Origin: Sphingobacterium micropteri
GTDB taxonomy: Bacteria; Bacteroidota; Bacteroidia; Sphingobacteriales; Sphingobacteriaceae
Direction of reading: 5' to 3'
DNA: 64,000 nucleotides
Assembly: GCF_014692515.1 (NCBI RefSeq)
Contig: NZ_JACOIK010000013.1
Coordinates: forward strand, 62,001-126,000
Shown: positions 52,393 through 61,161 of the stretch, in pieces
Layout of the letters: every line of letters begins with the position of its first letter
Position numbering within the stretch: position 1 is the stretch's first letter
Notes under the pieces: generated by a model
Databases searched by the model: none
What the model was told of the DNA's origin: nothing
Seen by the model: the letters and a program-made list of their open reading frames with translations, nothing else
Made by a program: the position numbers and the translations under genes

Positions 52393-53121
52393 TTATTGTC
52401 TTCTTTTTTTATGTCGGTTTTTTACTAAACTATTAACGATATCGAGACGGATAAACCCTTCTTCGTCTTTGCTGAATTGAACGGTTGTATGATCCGTCGG
52501 GTTCAATGCATCGGATATTTTGTTTAAGATACTGGGTACTATGCCTTCCACCGGCTTTTGCGTGGAAGCTAACATGCTCTCTTCCGTTTCAGGGTCATCA
52601 ATTAGTGGAGCGATCGGTGGAACGTTGATAACGTATTGCTGCTGTATTTTACCCTCTACTTGAAAGCCATCTGTCAAAGCCAGTGAGACATCAACAGGTT
52701 TGAGTTTCACTAGTTTTAGATGGCGCTCCTGACGCGATGAATCTTCGCTAATTGATTTTTTTTGTTTGGGAGTGGAAATCCGATGGGCCAATGTTTCGGG
52801 TTTTGCCAATACCTGTTGTTTTGGCTCGTTCGTATGCGTTGGCTCCATAGGGATTGCCGGGGGGGATGATTTGGATGATTCTTGTGTGGCAATCGGTATG
52901 TGAAGTGCAGGTGTAGGTTGCATGGTACGATATAATAACGCGATCAAGCCCAAACACCCAACAACTATTGCCGCATACTTTACCCAATCAAGCCTTCTGA
53001 CCGGTACTATTTTTTCGCGATCTAATTGGTTTTCAATTTGATGCCAAATGTCGTTTCTCGGTGGAACGGTATGCTGTTCCAATTGTTCCTTAAATAGTTT
53101 GTCTAGTTCTTTATTGTTCAT
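52393..53121 (-). CDS. Anti-sigma-factor-like membrane protein
   Basis: The 242 residues start with a cytoplasmic helix (MNNKELDKLFKEQLEQHTVPPRNDIWHQIENQL) that resembles the N-terminal segment of Bacteroidota anti-sigma partners. One membrane helix follows (about 46-64: YAAIVVGCLGLIALLY), then a Pro/Ser/Lys-rich periplasmic part. Its ATG overlaps the sigma-factor stop by one base (TAATG), the usual arrangement for a sigma/anti-sigma pair. No zinc-finger (ZAS) motif is present. Confidence 0.75.
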   Translation of the reverse strand: MNNKELDKLFKEQLEQHTVPPRNDIWHQIENQLDREKIVPVRRLDWVKYAAIVVGCLGLIALLYRTMQPTPALHIPIATQESSKSSPPAIPMEPTHTNEPKQQVLAKPETLAHRISTPKQKKSISEDSSRQERHLKLVKLKPVDVSLALTDGFQVEGKIQQQYVINVPPIAPLIDDPETEESMLASTQKPVEGIVPSILNKISDALNPTDHTTVQFSKDEEGFIRLDIVNSLVKNRHKKRRQ

Positions 53122-53663
53122 TACCCGATATGTTCAATTTTCAACAATTTTTCTTTTAACCATTGCCGTGCTCTGGACAATTGTGATTTGGAGCTGCCTT
53201 CGCTAATAGACAGCATTTGTGCAATCTCTTTGTGTGAGTACCCCTCGACGACGTATAAGTTGAAGACTGTCCGGTAACCGATTGGAAGCTCCGTCACTAT
53301 AGCTAACAGGTCTTTATATCGCAAGTTTTCGTCGCTTTCCGCACGACTATCTGCCATAGGATAATCGTGCGTAAGGGGTTCAAAAAAATGCCTTCTCCTG
53401 TCTCGGTGTAATTCGATCGCCGTGTTGACCATAATTTTACGAATCCATCCTTCTAACGAGCCCTTATTGTCAAACAACTGTCCTTTTGTAAATACCTTAA
53501 TGAATCCTGCTTGGAGGATTTCCTCCGCTTCCGATTCATGTTGAGCATAACGTAAACACACACTAAACATTCTTCCGGATAATGTTTGATACAATTGAAA
53601 CTGTGCTTTGCGGTTTCCCGCTAGACAGGCATTCCATAAGGTATCTAAATTCATGTTATCCAA
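53121..53663 (-). CDS. ECF-type RNA polymerase sigma factor
   Basis: The 180-residue protein has sigma region 2 (QLYQTLSGRMFSVCLRYAQHESEAEEILQAGFIKVF, with the GSLEGWIRKIMVNTAIELHR end) and region 4 (LPIGYRTVFNLYVVEGYSHKEIAQMLSISEGSSKSQLSRARQWL). It is a typical extracytoplasmic-function sigma factor. It leads an operon with the overlapping anti-sigma gene and a beta-barrel gene, so it likely responds to an envelope signal and may autoregulate. Confidence 0.92.
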   Translation of the reverse strand: MDNMNLDTLWNACLAGNRKAQFQLYQTLSGRMFSVCLRYAQHESEAEEILQAGFIKVFTKGQLFDNKGSLEGWIRKIMVNTAIELHRDRRRHFFEPLTHDYPMADSRAESDENLRYKDLLAIVTELPIGYRTVFNLYVVEGYSHKEIAQMLSISEGSSKSQLSRARQWLKEKLLKIEHIG

Positions 53664-53727
53664 TTTCTAGTTTAGTCTTTGTTAAAAAGACGATAGTAAT
53701 GGCAGAAAGGTTGCACGAAGAAGAAAA

Positions 53728-54147
53728 TTATTTTATGAGGATGGTTCTGCTGCTGGGAGACACCACCGTGAGGGTTATCCGTCGAGATTTTTCCGGAAGA
53801 AGATTGGGGATTTTTTCTGGCCACTCCACAAAACAATATGCATCGGTATAAAAATAGTCTTCATATCCCATATCTAACGCTTCTTCTTCATGCTTTAAGC
53901 GATAGAAATCAAAATGATATATCGGGCCATGCGGTGAACTGTATTCATTAACGATGGAGAATGTGGGGCTGCTGGTGCTATCGGGAACCTCTAACGCCCT
54001 GCAAAATGAGTTGACTAAAGTTGTTTTGCCCGCACCCATGTTGCCATATAGCAAAAAAATCCTATCGTTTGGGAAATTGGATAGTATTTGCCTTGCCGCA
54101 GTATCAAGTTCTTGAAGATTGTTTACGGTGATGTTCATGGTCGTCAT
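53728..54147 (-). CDS. tsaE: tRNA threonylcarbamoyladenosine biosynthesis ATPase TsaE
   Basis: The 139 residues have the Walker A FLLYGNMGAGKTTLVNSFCRAL, a switch-like segment SSPTFSIVNEYSSPHGPIYHFDFYRL and the family FVEWPEKIPNLLP motif. With TsaB/TsaD it makes t6A37 in ANN-decoding tRNAs. The gene lies 9 bp downstream of porX in the same operon, a pairing that is conserved in many Bacteroidota. Confidence 0.93.
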   Translation of the reverse strand: MTTMNITVNNLQELDTAARQILSNFPNDRIFLLYGNMGAGKTTLVNSFCRALEVPDSTSSPTFSIVNEYSSPHGPIYHFDFYRLKHEEEALDMGYEDYFYTDAYCFVEWPEKIPNLLPEKSRRITLTVVSPSSRTILIK

Positions 54148-54156
54148 TCAAAGCTA

Positions 54157-55713
54157 TTATTTAGGTGTATAAACCGCATACGGAATAATCATTTCTTCTA
54201 AAGAGATCCCGCCGTGTTGAAAAGTCTCGATGTAATAATTGACAAAATGATTGTAGTTGTTGGGGTATACAAAAAAGTAGTCATCTTTCGCAAACACAAA
54301 TGCAGAGCTTACATGAAGCTTGGGAAGTTGTGCATCATGTGGGTTTTTAATCACAAACACTTCTTTGTTTTTGTAATTCAAATTTCGTCCTTGTTTGTAA
54401 CGCAAGTTCGTATTTGTGTTTCGATCTCCAATAATCTTACTAGGTTTCTTTACCCGTATAGTACCATGATCGGTTGTAATGATAATACGTACATTCCGTT
54501 GGGAGAGCCACTTGAGGGCATCGAGTAGTGGAGAGTGCTCAAACCAGGATAATGTTAGCGAGCGATAAGCCCGCTCGTCGTTTGCCAGTTCCCTAATCAT
54601 GGCTACATCCGTTCGTGCGTGCGAAAGCATATCGACAAAGTTGTAGACCAAAACGTTTAAATCGTTTTGCATAAGGTTATTTAACGATTCAACAATATCT
54701 CTACCCTGACTTAATGTCAATATTTTATGATAGGAGTGTTTTAAATCACGACGATAGATACGATTGATCTGATCCGCTAAAAATTTATCTTCATGTAAGT
54801 TTTTACCGCCCTCATCATCATCATTTTGCCAAAGGTTGGGGAATCTTTTTTCCATTTCCAAAGGCGTTAAGCCACTGAAAATCGCATTTCTGGCATATTG
54901 AGTGGCCGTAGGCAAAAGGCTATAATAGGCATCTTCCTCTTCCAGTCTATAATAGTCTGTAATGATTTTGTTGATGACTTTCCATTGGTCATACCGCAAA
55001 TTATCAATCAAGAAGAAGAACGTGGGACGCTCTTTATCGAGCTGAGGAAACACTTTATTCTTAAAAAGTTGATGCGATTGGATTGGTCCCTCTTCCTTGT
55101 TTTGTATCCAATTTAGATAATTTTTTTCTATAAATTTAGAGAAGAGGATGTTGGCATCTGCTTTTTGCATCGTAAGAATCTCGTGCATGCCTGCATCTTC
55201 TAGTTTTTGCAAAGAAAGTTCCCAGTAAATCAGTTTGCGATAGGCCCCTACCCACTCTTTATAATTGAGATCGTCGTTAATGGTCATCCCCAGATTTCGG
55301 AACTCCTGTTGATAAGCCATAGAGGTTTTTTCACTGACGAGACGTTTATTTTCGGTAAACTTTTTTATGGTGAGGAGGATTTGTTTGGGGTTGACGGGCT
55401 TTATCAGATAATCATCAATCTTGGAACCAATAGCATCTTCCATCAAGTGTTCCTCTTCATTTTTTGTTACCAATACCGTAGGAATGGTTGGATTAATCGT
55501 TTTCAATATCGCCAGTGTTTCCAATCCCGTTTTGCCCGGCATGTTCTCATCGAGAAAGACCAAGTCAAAAGGTTCATTCTGAAAAGCCTCCACCGCGTCG
55601 TTACCATTATTAACGGTTTTGACCCGATATCCTCTTTCTTCCAATAATAAAATATGTGGTCTTAAAAACTCAATTTCGTCATCAGCCCACAGGATATGTA
55701 TCTTTTGTATCAT
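54157..55713 (-). CDS. porX: PorX-type response regulator with PglZ phosphatase domain
   Basis: The 518 residues begin with a receiver domain (ILWADDEIEFLRPHILLLEERGY; phospho-acceptor in LVFLDENMPGKTG; Lys in YLIKPVNPKQ). A linker is followed by a C-terminal alkaline-phosphatase-like PglZ domain with TFFFLIDNLRYDQW, FSGLTPLEMEKRFP, NFVDMLSHAR and IIITTDHGTIRVKKP metal-site motifs. PorX pairs with the kinase PorY and controls type IX secretion and gliding genes in Bacteroidota, and may hydrolyse nucleotide second messengers. tsaE follows at 9 bp. Confidence 0.92.
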   Translation of the reverse strand: MIQKIHILWADDEIEFLRPHILLLEERGYRVKTVNNGNDAVEAFQNEPFDLVFLDENMPGKTGLETLAILKTINPTIPTVLVTKNEEEHLMEDAIGSKIDDYLIKPVNPKQILLTIKKFTENKRLVSEKTSMAYQQEFRNLGMTINDDLNYKEWVGAYRKLIYWELSLQKLEDAGMHEILTMQKADANILFSKFIEKNYLNWIQNKEEGPIQSHQLFKNKVFPQLDKERPTFFFLIDNLRYDQWKVINKIITDYYRLEEEDAYYSLLPTATQYARNAIFSGLTPLEMEKRFPNLWQNDDDEGGKNLHEDKFLADQINRIYRRDLKHSYHKILTLSQGRDIVESLNNLMQNDLNVLVYNFVDMLSHARTDVAMIRELANDERAYRSLTLSWFEHSPLLDALKWLSQRNVRIIITTDHGTIRVKKPSKIIGDRNTNTNLRYKQGRNLNYKNKEVFVIKNPHDAQLPKLHVSSAFVFAKDDYFFVYPNNYNHFVNYYIETFQHGGISLEEMIIPYAVYTPK

Positions 55714-55745
55714 TTATTTTTAACATTAATTAACTTCATTCTCCT

Positions 55746-55753
55746 TATCTTTG
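55746..55753 (+). promoter_or_regulatory. TATCTTTG -7 box of the HD-gene leader
   Basis: TATCTTTG fits TAnnTTTG, with a T-run (TTTT 55717-55720) as a weak upstream element at a long spacing. It would give a leader of about 145 nt before the TTG start at 55907. Within it, AGCCT (about 55812) and AGGCT (about 55828) can pair. Confidence 0.4.
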
Positions 55754-55906
55754 CCCTTAATTTAGACATCCGAAAGCGCTTAAGCACAACGGAAAAAGAA
55801 AGAGAGGTGAGCCTTTGACTCGTTGAGGCTACGATGTAGTTCATTGTTAATAAGCACTCGTCCGTATCTCAAACATAAAGATAATAATTAACATCATAGC
55901 GTAAAG

Positions 55907-57172
55907 TTGAATAAGAAAAAGATAATTAACGACCCTGTCTACGGATTTGTCACTATTCCGTCAGCTTTCATTTTTGACCTTATTCAACATCCCTATCTCC
56001 AGCGCTTGCGTTTCATCAAGCAAGTAAGCATGACACATTTGGTGTATCCAGGCGCGCTTCACACGCGTTTCCAACACGTTGTCGGCGCCATGCATCTCAT
56101 GTCGTTAGCCATGGATACGCTTCGTCATAAAAATGTACCCATCAGCTCCAAAGAAGAAGAGGCCGTGCTGATTGCGATATTGTTGCACGATATTGGTCAC
56201 GGGCCTTTTTCGCATTCGTTAGAACATACGCTTATTGAAGGGGTATCGCATGAAATGCTTTCCTCATTGTTGATGGACAAACTGAATCACGAGTTCGCTG
56301 GCAGGCTGTCCTTAGCGATTACTATTTTTAACGATCAGTATCCCCGAAAGTTTTTTCATCAATTAGTTTCCAGTCAACTGGATATGGATCGTATGGATTA
56401 TCTCAACCGCGATAGTTTTTTTACAGGCGTATCCGAGGGGGTTATTTCCTTTGATCGCATCATTACGATGCTCAATGTGGAGCAGGGGGAGCTGGTTGTA
56501 GAGGCCAAAGGTATCTATTCTGTCGAAAAATTCTTGATTGCTCGCCGCCTGATGTATTGGCAGGTTTATTTACATAAGACTGTTATCAGTGCCGAACAAA
56601 TACTCATTAAGATTCTGTATCGCGCTAAAGAGTTGGCGGTACAAGGAAAGAATTTATTTGCGACACGGGCGTTGAACCATTTTTTGAAAAATAAAATTAA
56701 CCATCATAATTTCTTGGAAGATCCCCGTCATTTAGAATGGTTTACACGCCTAGATGATACCGATATCCTGTCGGCCTTGAAAGAATGGGTACATGAAGAA
56801 GATAAAATTCTAAGTACCCTTTGTCGGAAATTGATGAATAGAGATCTGCTGCGTACAGAACTTAGAAATACGCCTTTTTTGGAAACGGAAGTAGCTTTGA
56901 TACGGGAAAAAGTAAAAACTCATTTTGAGTTGGAAGACCACGAAATTGATTACTTCGTGTATACACAAGTCATCCAAAACAGTGCCTATGATATACAGCA
57001 CAATAACATTAAAATTATCAATAACAGAGGTTATGTTCAGGATATTACAGAAGCCTCTGATGTTTCTAATTTAGAAGCTTTAGCAAAGCGGGTGGTTAAG
57101 TTTGCCATTTCCTATCCAAAGGAAATTGGGCATCCATTGGATGGAGGTAATAATTTCTCAAAAAATAATTAA
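55907..57172 (+). CDS. HD-domain phosphohydrolase (SAMHD1/dGTPase-like)
   Basis: The 421-residue protein carries the HD signature: DPVYGFVTIP, RLRFIKQVSMTHLVYPGALHTRFQHVVGAMHLM with the first His, AILLHDIGHGPFSHSLEHTL with the His-Asp pair, and SSQLDMDRMDYLNRDSFFTGV with the last Asp. This subgroup hydrolyses deoxynucleotides or related phosphoesters. No ATG is available: a TAA at 55889 closes the frame and TTG 55907 is the only sensible start. It lies 21 bp upstream of lpxD on the same strand. Confidence 0.88.
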   Translation: MNKKKIINDPVYGFVTIPSAFIFDLIQHPYLQRLRFIKQVSMTHLVYPGALHTRFQHVVGAMHLMSLAMDTLRHKNVPISSKEEEAVLIAILLHDIGHGPFSHSLEHTLIEGVSHEMLSSLLMDKLNHEFAGRLSLAITIFNDQYPRKFFHQLVSSQLDMDRMDYLNRDSFFTGVSEGVISFDRIITMLNVEQGELVVEAKGIYSVEKFLIARRLMYWQVYLHKTVISAEQILIKILYRAKELAVQGKNLFATRALNHFLKNKINHHNFLEDPRHLEWFTRLDDTDILSALKEWVHEEDKILSTLCRKLMNRDLLRTELRNTPFLETEVALIREKVKTHFELEDHEIDYFVYTQVIQNSAYDIQHNNIKIINNRGYVQDITEASDVSNLEALAKRVVKFAISYPKEIGHPLDGGNNFSKNN

Positions 57173-57193
57173 GAAAAAGTATACATTTGTAAG

Positions 57194-58237
57194 ATGCAAT
57201 TTACTGCAAATCAAATAGCAACATTATTAAACGGATACGTTGAAGGCGACCCCGATGTTCTTGTAAATCAATTGGCTAAGATTGAAGAAGGCGAAGAGGG
57301 AGCATTGGCTTTCCTATCAAATCCAAAATACGAGCATTTCCTTTATGAAACGAAAGCGTCTGCTGTTATCGTTAATCAGGACTTGCAGTTAACGAAGCCT
57401 GTTAACGTTAGTTTAATTCGCGTAAAAGATGCGTACTCCGCTTTTTCAGAGCTTTTGCGTATTTACGATCAATTACGTAACGAGCGGAGCGGAATCGAAG
57501 AACCTTCTTTCATTCACGAGTCGGCAAGTGTTGGACAAGATCTATATGTAGGTGCGTTTTCTTATATCGGACGGGATGTTGTCATTGGTAATCAGGTGAA
57601 GATCTATCCGCAAGTTTATATTGGGGACGGTGTTACCATTGGGCATAAAACCGTGATTTATCCAGGTGTTCGGATCTATCGTGATAGTAAAATCGGCGAT
57701 AATGTCATCCTTCATAGTGGGGTGATCGTCGGAAGTGATGGATTCGGTTTTGCACCACAGAAAGATGGTACCTATAATAAAGTGCCGCAGATCGGAAATG
57801 TAATCATCGAAGACGATGTCGAAGTAGGGGCAAATACGGTGATTGATCGGGCTACACTAGGTTCTACCACTATTCGCAAAGGCGTAAAACTGGATAATTT
57901 GATACAGATAGCGCATAATGTAGAAATCGGTGCGAATACGGTTGCTGCGGCACAAACAGGCATATCCGGAAGCACGAAGATCGGTGAGAATGTCATCTTA
58001 GGTGGACAAGTAGGTGTAGTCGGTCATATTCAAGTAGCGACGGGATCACAAATTCAAGCACAATCGGGTGTTAATAGATCGATAGACCAGAAAAATAAGA
58101 AATGGGGTGGTACTCCCGCCATGCCCTATAATAGTAATTTGCGTTCGCAAGTAATTTATAGTAAACTGCCTGCGCTAGAGCGACGTGTCGCTGAACTCGA
58201 AGCTCGTCTTAAAGAACTTTATAACGAAAATCGATAA
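57194..58237 (+). CDS. lpxD: UDP-3-O-(3-hydroxyacyl)glucosamine N-acyltransferase LpxD
   Basis: The 347 residues comprise the N-terminal uridine-binding LpxD domain (MQFTANQIATLLNGYVEGD) and a left-handed beta helix of hexapeptide repeats (IGDGVTIGHKTVIYPGVRI...) with the active-site HNVEIGANTVAAAQTGISGS region and a C-terminal coiled helix. It adds the second acyl chain in lipid A synthesis. It heads lpxD-lpxC/fabZ-lpxA with gaps of 14 bp and 1 bp. Confidence 0.95.
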   Translation: MQFTANQIATLLNGYVEGDPDVLVNQLAKIEEGEEGALAFLSNPKYEHFLYETKASAVIVNQDLQLTKPVNVSLIRVKDAYSAFSELLRIYDQLRNERSGIEEPSFIHESASVGQDLYVGAFSYIGRDVVIGNQVKIYPQVYIGDGVTIGHKTVIYPGVRIYRDSKIGDNVILHSGVIVGSDGFGFAPQKDGTYNKVPQIGNVIIEDDVEVGANTVIDRATLGSTTIRKGVKLDNLIQIAHNVEIGANTVAAAQTGISGSTKIGENVILGGQVGVVGHIQVATGSQIQAQSGVNRSIDQKNKKWGGTPAMPYNSNLRSQVIYSKLPALERRVAELEARLKELYNENR

Positions 58238-58251
58238 ATTTCCTAAATAGA

Positions 58252-59658
58252 ATGCTAGATATGAATGTAAAACAGAGGACGATACAATCTGAAATATCGA
58301 TTTCAGGCATCGGATTGCACACGGGCAAAGCTGTGAACATGACGATTAAACCTGCACCGGAATTTCATTGGTATAAATTTAAAAGGGTGGATTTAGATGG
58401 GAGACCTGTCGTGGCTGTAGATGCAGATAATGTCTCCGATACATCGCGTGGGACGACCATTTCTCAGAATGGTGCATCAATCAGCACCATCGAGCATTTG
58501 ATGGCCGCGTTGGTTGGACTTCAGATTGATAACGTTCTCATCGAAATAGATGGTCCGGAAGTGCCTATTTTAGATGGAAGTTCCCGTATTTTTGTCGAAA
58601 AATTAGTAGAAGCAGGCTTCATAGATCAGGAAGCTGATCGCGACTATTACGAAATTCAAGACAACATTGTTTATGTAGAGAAGGATCGTAAAGTAGAGAT
58701 TATAGCCATGCCGTTGGATGGTTATCGTCTGACTTGTATGATTGATTTTAATTCGCCAGTGCTTGGGAGTCAACACGCCTCTATCAGTAATATAACTGAG
58801 TTTAAAGGGGAGATTTCCAGTTCGAGGACATTCTGTTTCTTACACGAACTAGAAAGTTTGGTCAATCACAACCTAATCAAAGGAGGCGATTTATCCAATG
58901 CCATCGTTATTGTCGATAAAGAGGTAAGCAAAGAAGAGTTGGATAAATTATCTGGGCTATTTAACAAAACGGTGGAAGTAGCTAGTGAGGGGATTTTGGA
59001 TAATATCCAATTGCGTTATCAAAATGAGCCTGCACGCCACAAATTGTTGGATATGATCGGCGACTTGGCTCTAGTCGGACGTCCGTTAAAAGGACATATT
59101 ATGGCTGCCCGTCCAGGGCATGCAGCCAATGCTGCTTTTGCGAAGAAAATAAAAGCGCAAATGAAGAAGGATAAAAATCGTAAAAATTTAAAAGTTTACG
59201 ATCCTAATATGACGCCAGTTTACGATACGGTGCAAATCATGAAAATATTACCGCACCGTCAACCCATGTTGATGGTCGATAAAATTTTGGAACTGTCGGA
59301 AACACATGTGGTAGGATTAAAAAACGTCACCATGAATGAAGATATTTTCATGGGGCATTTCCCCGAAGCACCGGTGTTTCCTGGTGTATTGCAGATCGAA
59401 GCTATGGCACAAACAGGGGGTATTTTAGTTTTAAATACGGTTCCTGATCCAGAAAATTGGCTTACACTGTTCCTAAAAATAGAAAATGCACGTTTTAAGA
59501 ATCAAGTGACTCCTGGAGATACAATTATTTTCAGTTGTGAGTTGCTCGAACCGATTCGTCGCGGAATTGCCAGAATGAAGGGGGTCGGCATGGTAGGCGA
59601 TAAGGTAGTAAGTGAAGCGGAGCTTATGGCTCAAATTGTAAAAGTAAAAGGTAATTAG
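58252..59658 (+). CDS. lpxC-fabZ: Bifunctional LpxC deacetylase / FabZ dehydratase
   Basis: The 468 residues are two enzymes. The N-terminal part (about 1-310) is LpxC: KQRTIQSEISISGIGLHTG, the zinc/active-site STIEHLMAALVGL, EVPILDGSS and MIGDLALVGRPLKGHIMAARPGHAANAAF. The C-terminal part (about 320-468) is FabZ: VQIMKILPHRQPMLMVDKIL and the catalytic GHFPEAPVFPGVLQIEAMAQTGG. The fusion is a known Bacteroidota feature linking the committed step of lipid A with fatty-acid dehydration. ATG 58252 was chosen; Met4 (58261) is possible. Confidence 0.96.
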   Translation: MLDMNVKQRTIQSEISISGIGLHTGKAVNMTIKPAPEFHWYKFKRVDLDGRPVVAVDADNVSDTSRGTTISQNGASISTIEHLMAALVGLQIDNVLIEIDGPEVPILDGSSRIFVEKLVEAGFIDQEADRDYYEIQDNIVYVEKDRKVEIIAMPLDGYRLTCMIDFNSPVLGSQHASISNITEFKGEISSSRTFCFLHELESLVNHNLIKGGDLSNAIVIVDKEVSKEELDKLSGLFNKTVEVASEGILDNIQLRYQNEPARHKLLDMIGDLALVGRPLKGHIMAARPGHAANAAFAKKIKAQMKKDKNRKNLKVYDPNMTPVYDTVQIMKILPHRQPMLMVDKILELSETHVVGLKNVTMNEDIFMGHFPEAPVFPGVLQIEAMAQTGGILVLNTVPDPENWLTLFLKIENARFKNQVTPGDTIIFSCELLEPIRRGIARMKGVGMVGDKVVSEAELMAQIVKVKGN

Positions 59659-59659
59659 C

Positions 59660-60457
59660 ATGATACAACCGTTATCATATATACATCCGGAAGCTAAAAT
59701 AGCCCAGAATGTGGTGGTAGAGCCATTCTCCACTATTCATCGGGATGTAGAAATTGGAGAAGGTACTTGGATTGGATCCAACGTTACTATTATGAATGGT
59801 GCCCGTATCGGGAAGAACTGTCGTATCTTTCCGGGAGCCGTTATTTCGGGCGAACCGCAAGATTTAAAGTTTGAAGGAGAGATTACAACGGCCGAGATCG
59901 GAGACAACACAACGATTCGAGAATGTGTCACCATCAATCGGGGTACAAAAGATAGATACAAGACCGTAATCGGGAAAAATTGCCTTATTCAAGCATATAG
60001 TCATATTGCACATGATTGTTTCGTGGGCGATAACTGTATTTTCTCCAATTCCAGTACACTGGCGGGACATATTACGGTTGGAGACTATGTCGTCCTTGCA
60101 GGGATGGTCGCTGTACATCAATTCTGTAAAATCGGTTCACATGCCTTCGTAACGGGAGGAACATTAGTTCGAAAGGATGTACCACCATTTATCAAGGCCG
60201 CTAGAGAACCTATTGCTTATGCAGGAATTAATTCTGTTGGGTTGCGCCGCAGAGGATTTAGCACGGAAGAAATTACAGAAATCCAAGATATCTATCGCGT
60301 ATTATTTGTACAACACCGCAATTTGACCAAGGCATTGGACTTGGTAGAAGCAGAATTTACGCCGACAGAATTACGTGACGAAATCCTTTCCTTTGTGCGT
60401 AATTCCAATCGAGGCGTCATTAAAGGTTTTAATCAGGGAAGGTCCTCTACACTTTAA
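59660..60457 (+). CDS. lpxA: UDP-N-acetylglucosamine acyltransferase LpxA
   Basis: The 265 residues form a hexapeptide beta helix (IQPLSYIHPEAKIAQNVVVEPF...) with the catalytic His in SHIAHDCFVGDNCIFSNSSTLAGH. The LpxA-specific C-terminal helical part starts PIAYAGINSVGLRRRGF. It performs the first acylation of lipid A synthesis. It starts one base after the lpxC/fabZ stop. Confidence 0.96.
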   Translation: MIQPLSYIHPEAKIAQNVVVEPFSTIHRDVEIGEGTWIGSNVTIMNGARIGKNCRIFPGAVISGEPQDLKFEGEITTAEIGDNTTIRECVTINRGTKDRYKTVIGKNCLIQAYSHIAHDCFVGDNCIFSNSSTLAGHITVGDYVVLAGMVAVHQFCKIGSHAFVTGGTLVRKDVPPFIKAAREPIAYAGINSVGLRRRGFSTEEITEIQDIYRVLFVQHRNLTKALDLVEAEFTPTELRDEILSFVRNSNRGVIKGFNQGRSSTL

Positions 60458-60468
60458 AAGAGCAATTA

Positions 60469-61092
60469 TTGAGTATAACTTTACAAAATTTAGGCAGACG
60501 GTATAATAGAGAGTGGATTTTTCGTCGGCTAGATTATACTTTTTCACTCGGTAAAAAATACGCCGTACTAGGGCCGAACGGTTCAGGTAAATCTACGCTG
60601 TTGAAGGTGTTGTCCGGGAGTCTTGCGCCGAGTGAAGGAAAAATTGCCTACGAGGATAAAGATATTCAACCCATTCTCCCCGAAGATGTTTTTCAACAGT
60701 TGACGATAGCAGCGCCTTATATGGAGCTGATTGAAGAGTTTACTTTGCGGGAGTTGATTGCATTTCATTTTAAATTTAAATCCTATCTACCCGGCTTTGA
60801 TTTAGACGAAGTCGTTCGGACATTGCAACTGGAAAAAGCCGTGGACAAAGAAATTCGGTTTTTTTCATCGGGCATGAAACAGCGGGTTAAGCTAGCGTTG
60901 GCTTGTTGCTCATCCAGTAGCATCGTTTTGCTTGATGAACCTATGAGTAATTTAGATGTTGCAGGAGAGGACTGGTATCTTTCTTTAATAGGGCACACGA
61001 TGCAAGCCAACCGCGTGTTGATTATAGGATCCAATCAGCAAAAGGAATATGGCTTTTGTGATGAACAAATAAATATAATGTCTTATAAGTAA
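60469..61092 (+). CDS. ABC transporter ATP-binding subunit
   Basis: The 207-residue ATPase starts at a TTG (STOP-free frame, 11 bp after lpxA): SITLQNLGRRYNREWIFRRL. It has Walker A AVLGPNGSGKSTLLKVL, Q-loop IAAPYMELIEEFT, signature FFSSGMKQRVKLALA (a variant of LSGGQ), Walker B IVLLDEPMSNLD and a H-loop replaced by SNQQKEYGF (no His). It is short and stands alone, the last gene of the lipid A run; a membrane partner is not adjacent. The missing switch His suggests altered ATPase behaviour or a heterodimer partner. Confidence 0.85.
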   Translation: MSITLQNLGRRYNREWIFRRLDYTFSLGKKYAVLGPNGSGKSTLLKVLSGSLAPSEGKIAYEDKDIQPILPEDVFQQLTIAAPYMELIEEFTLRELIAFHFKFKSYLPGFDLDEVVRTLQLEKAVDKEIRFFSSGMKQRVKLALACCSSSSIVLLDEPMSNLDVAGEDWYLSLIGHTMQANRVLIIGSNQQKEYGFCDEQINIMSYK

Positions 61093-61105
61093 GGGAAATT
61101 ATCAC

Positions 61106-61136
61106 TTTTATAAGAAGCAGATATTTCGTATTTTTG
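61106..61136 (+). promoter_or_regulatory. Bacteroidota-type promoter of efp
   Basis: TTTT (61106-61109), a 19-bp spacer and TATTTTTG (61129-61136) precede the efp ATG by 25 bp and closely match TTTG-N19-TAnnTTTG. Confidence 0.6.
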
Positions 61137-61161
61137 TTATACTAAACTCAAATAGGTTGTT

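Noticed and set aside
57182..57189. TACATTTG promoter box before lpxD
   Set aside because: It lies only 4 bp before the ATG and has no well-spaced TTTG. A start point there would fall inside the gene.
58252..59658. LpxC-FabZ fusion as a novelty
   Set aside because: The fusion is obvious but well known in Bacteroidota, so it is reported only as a feature.
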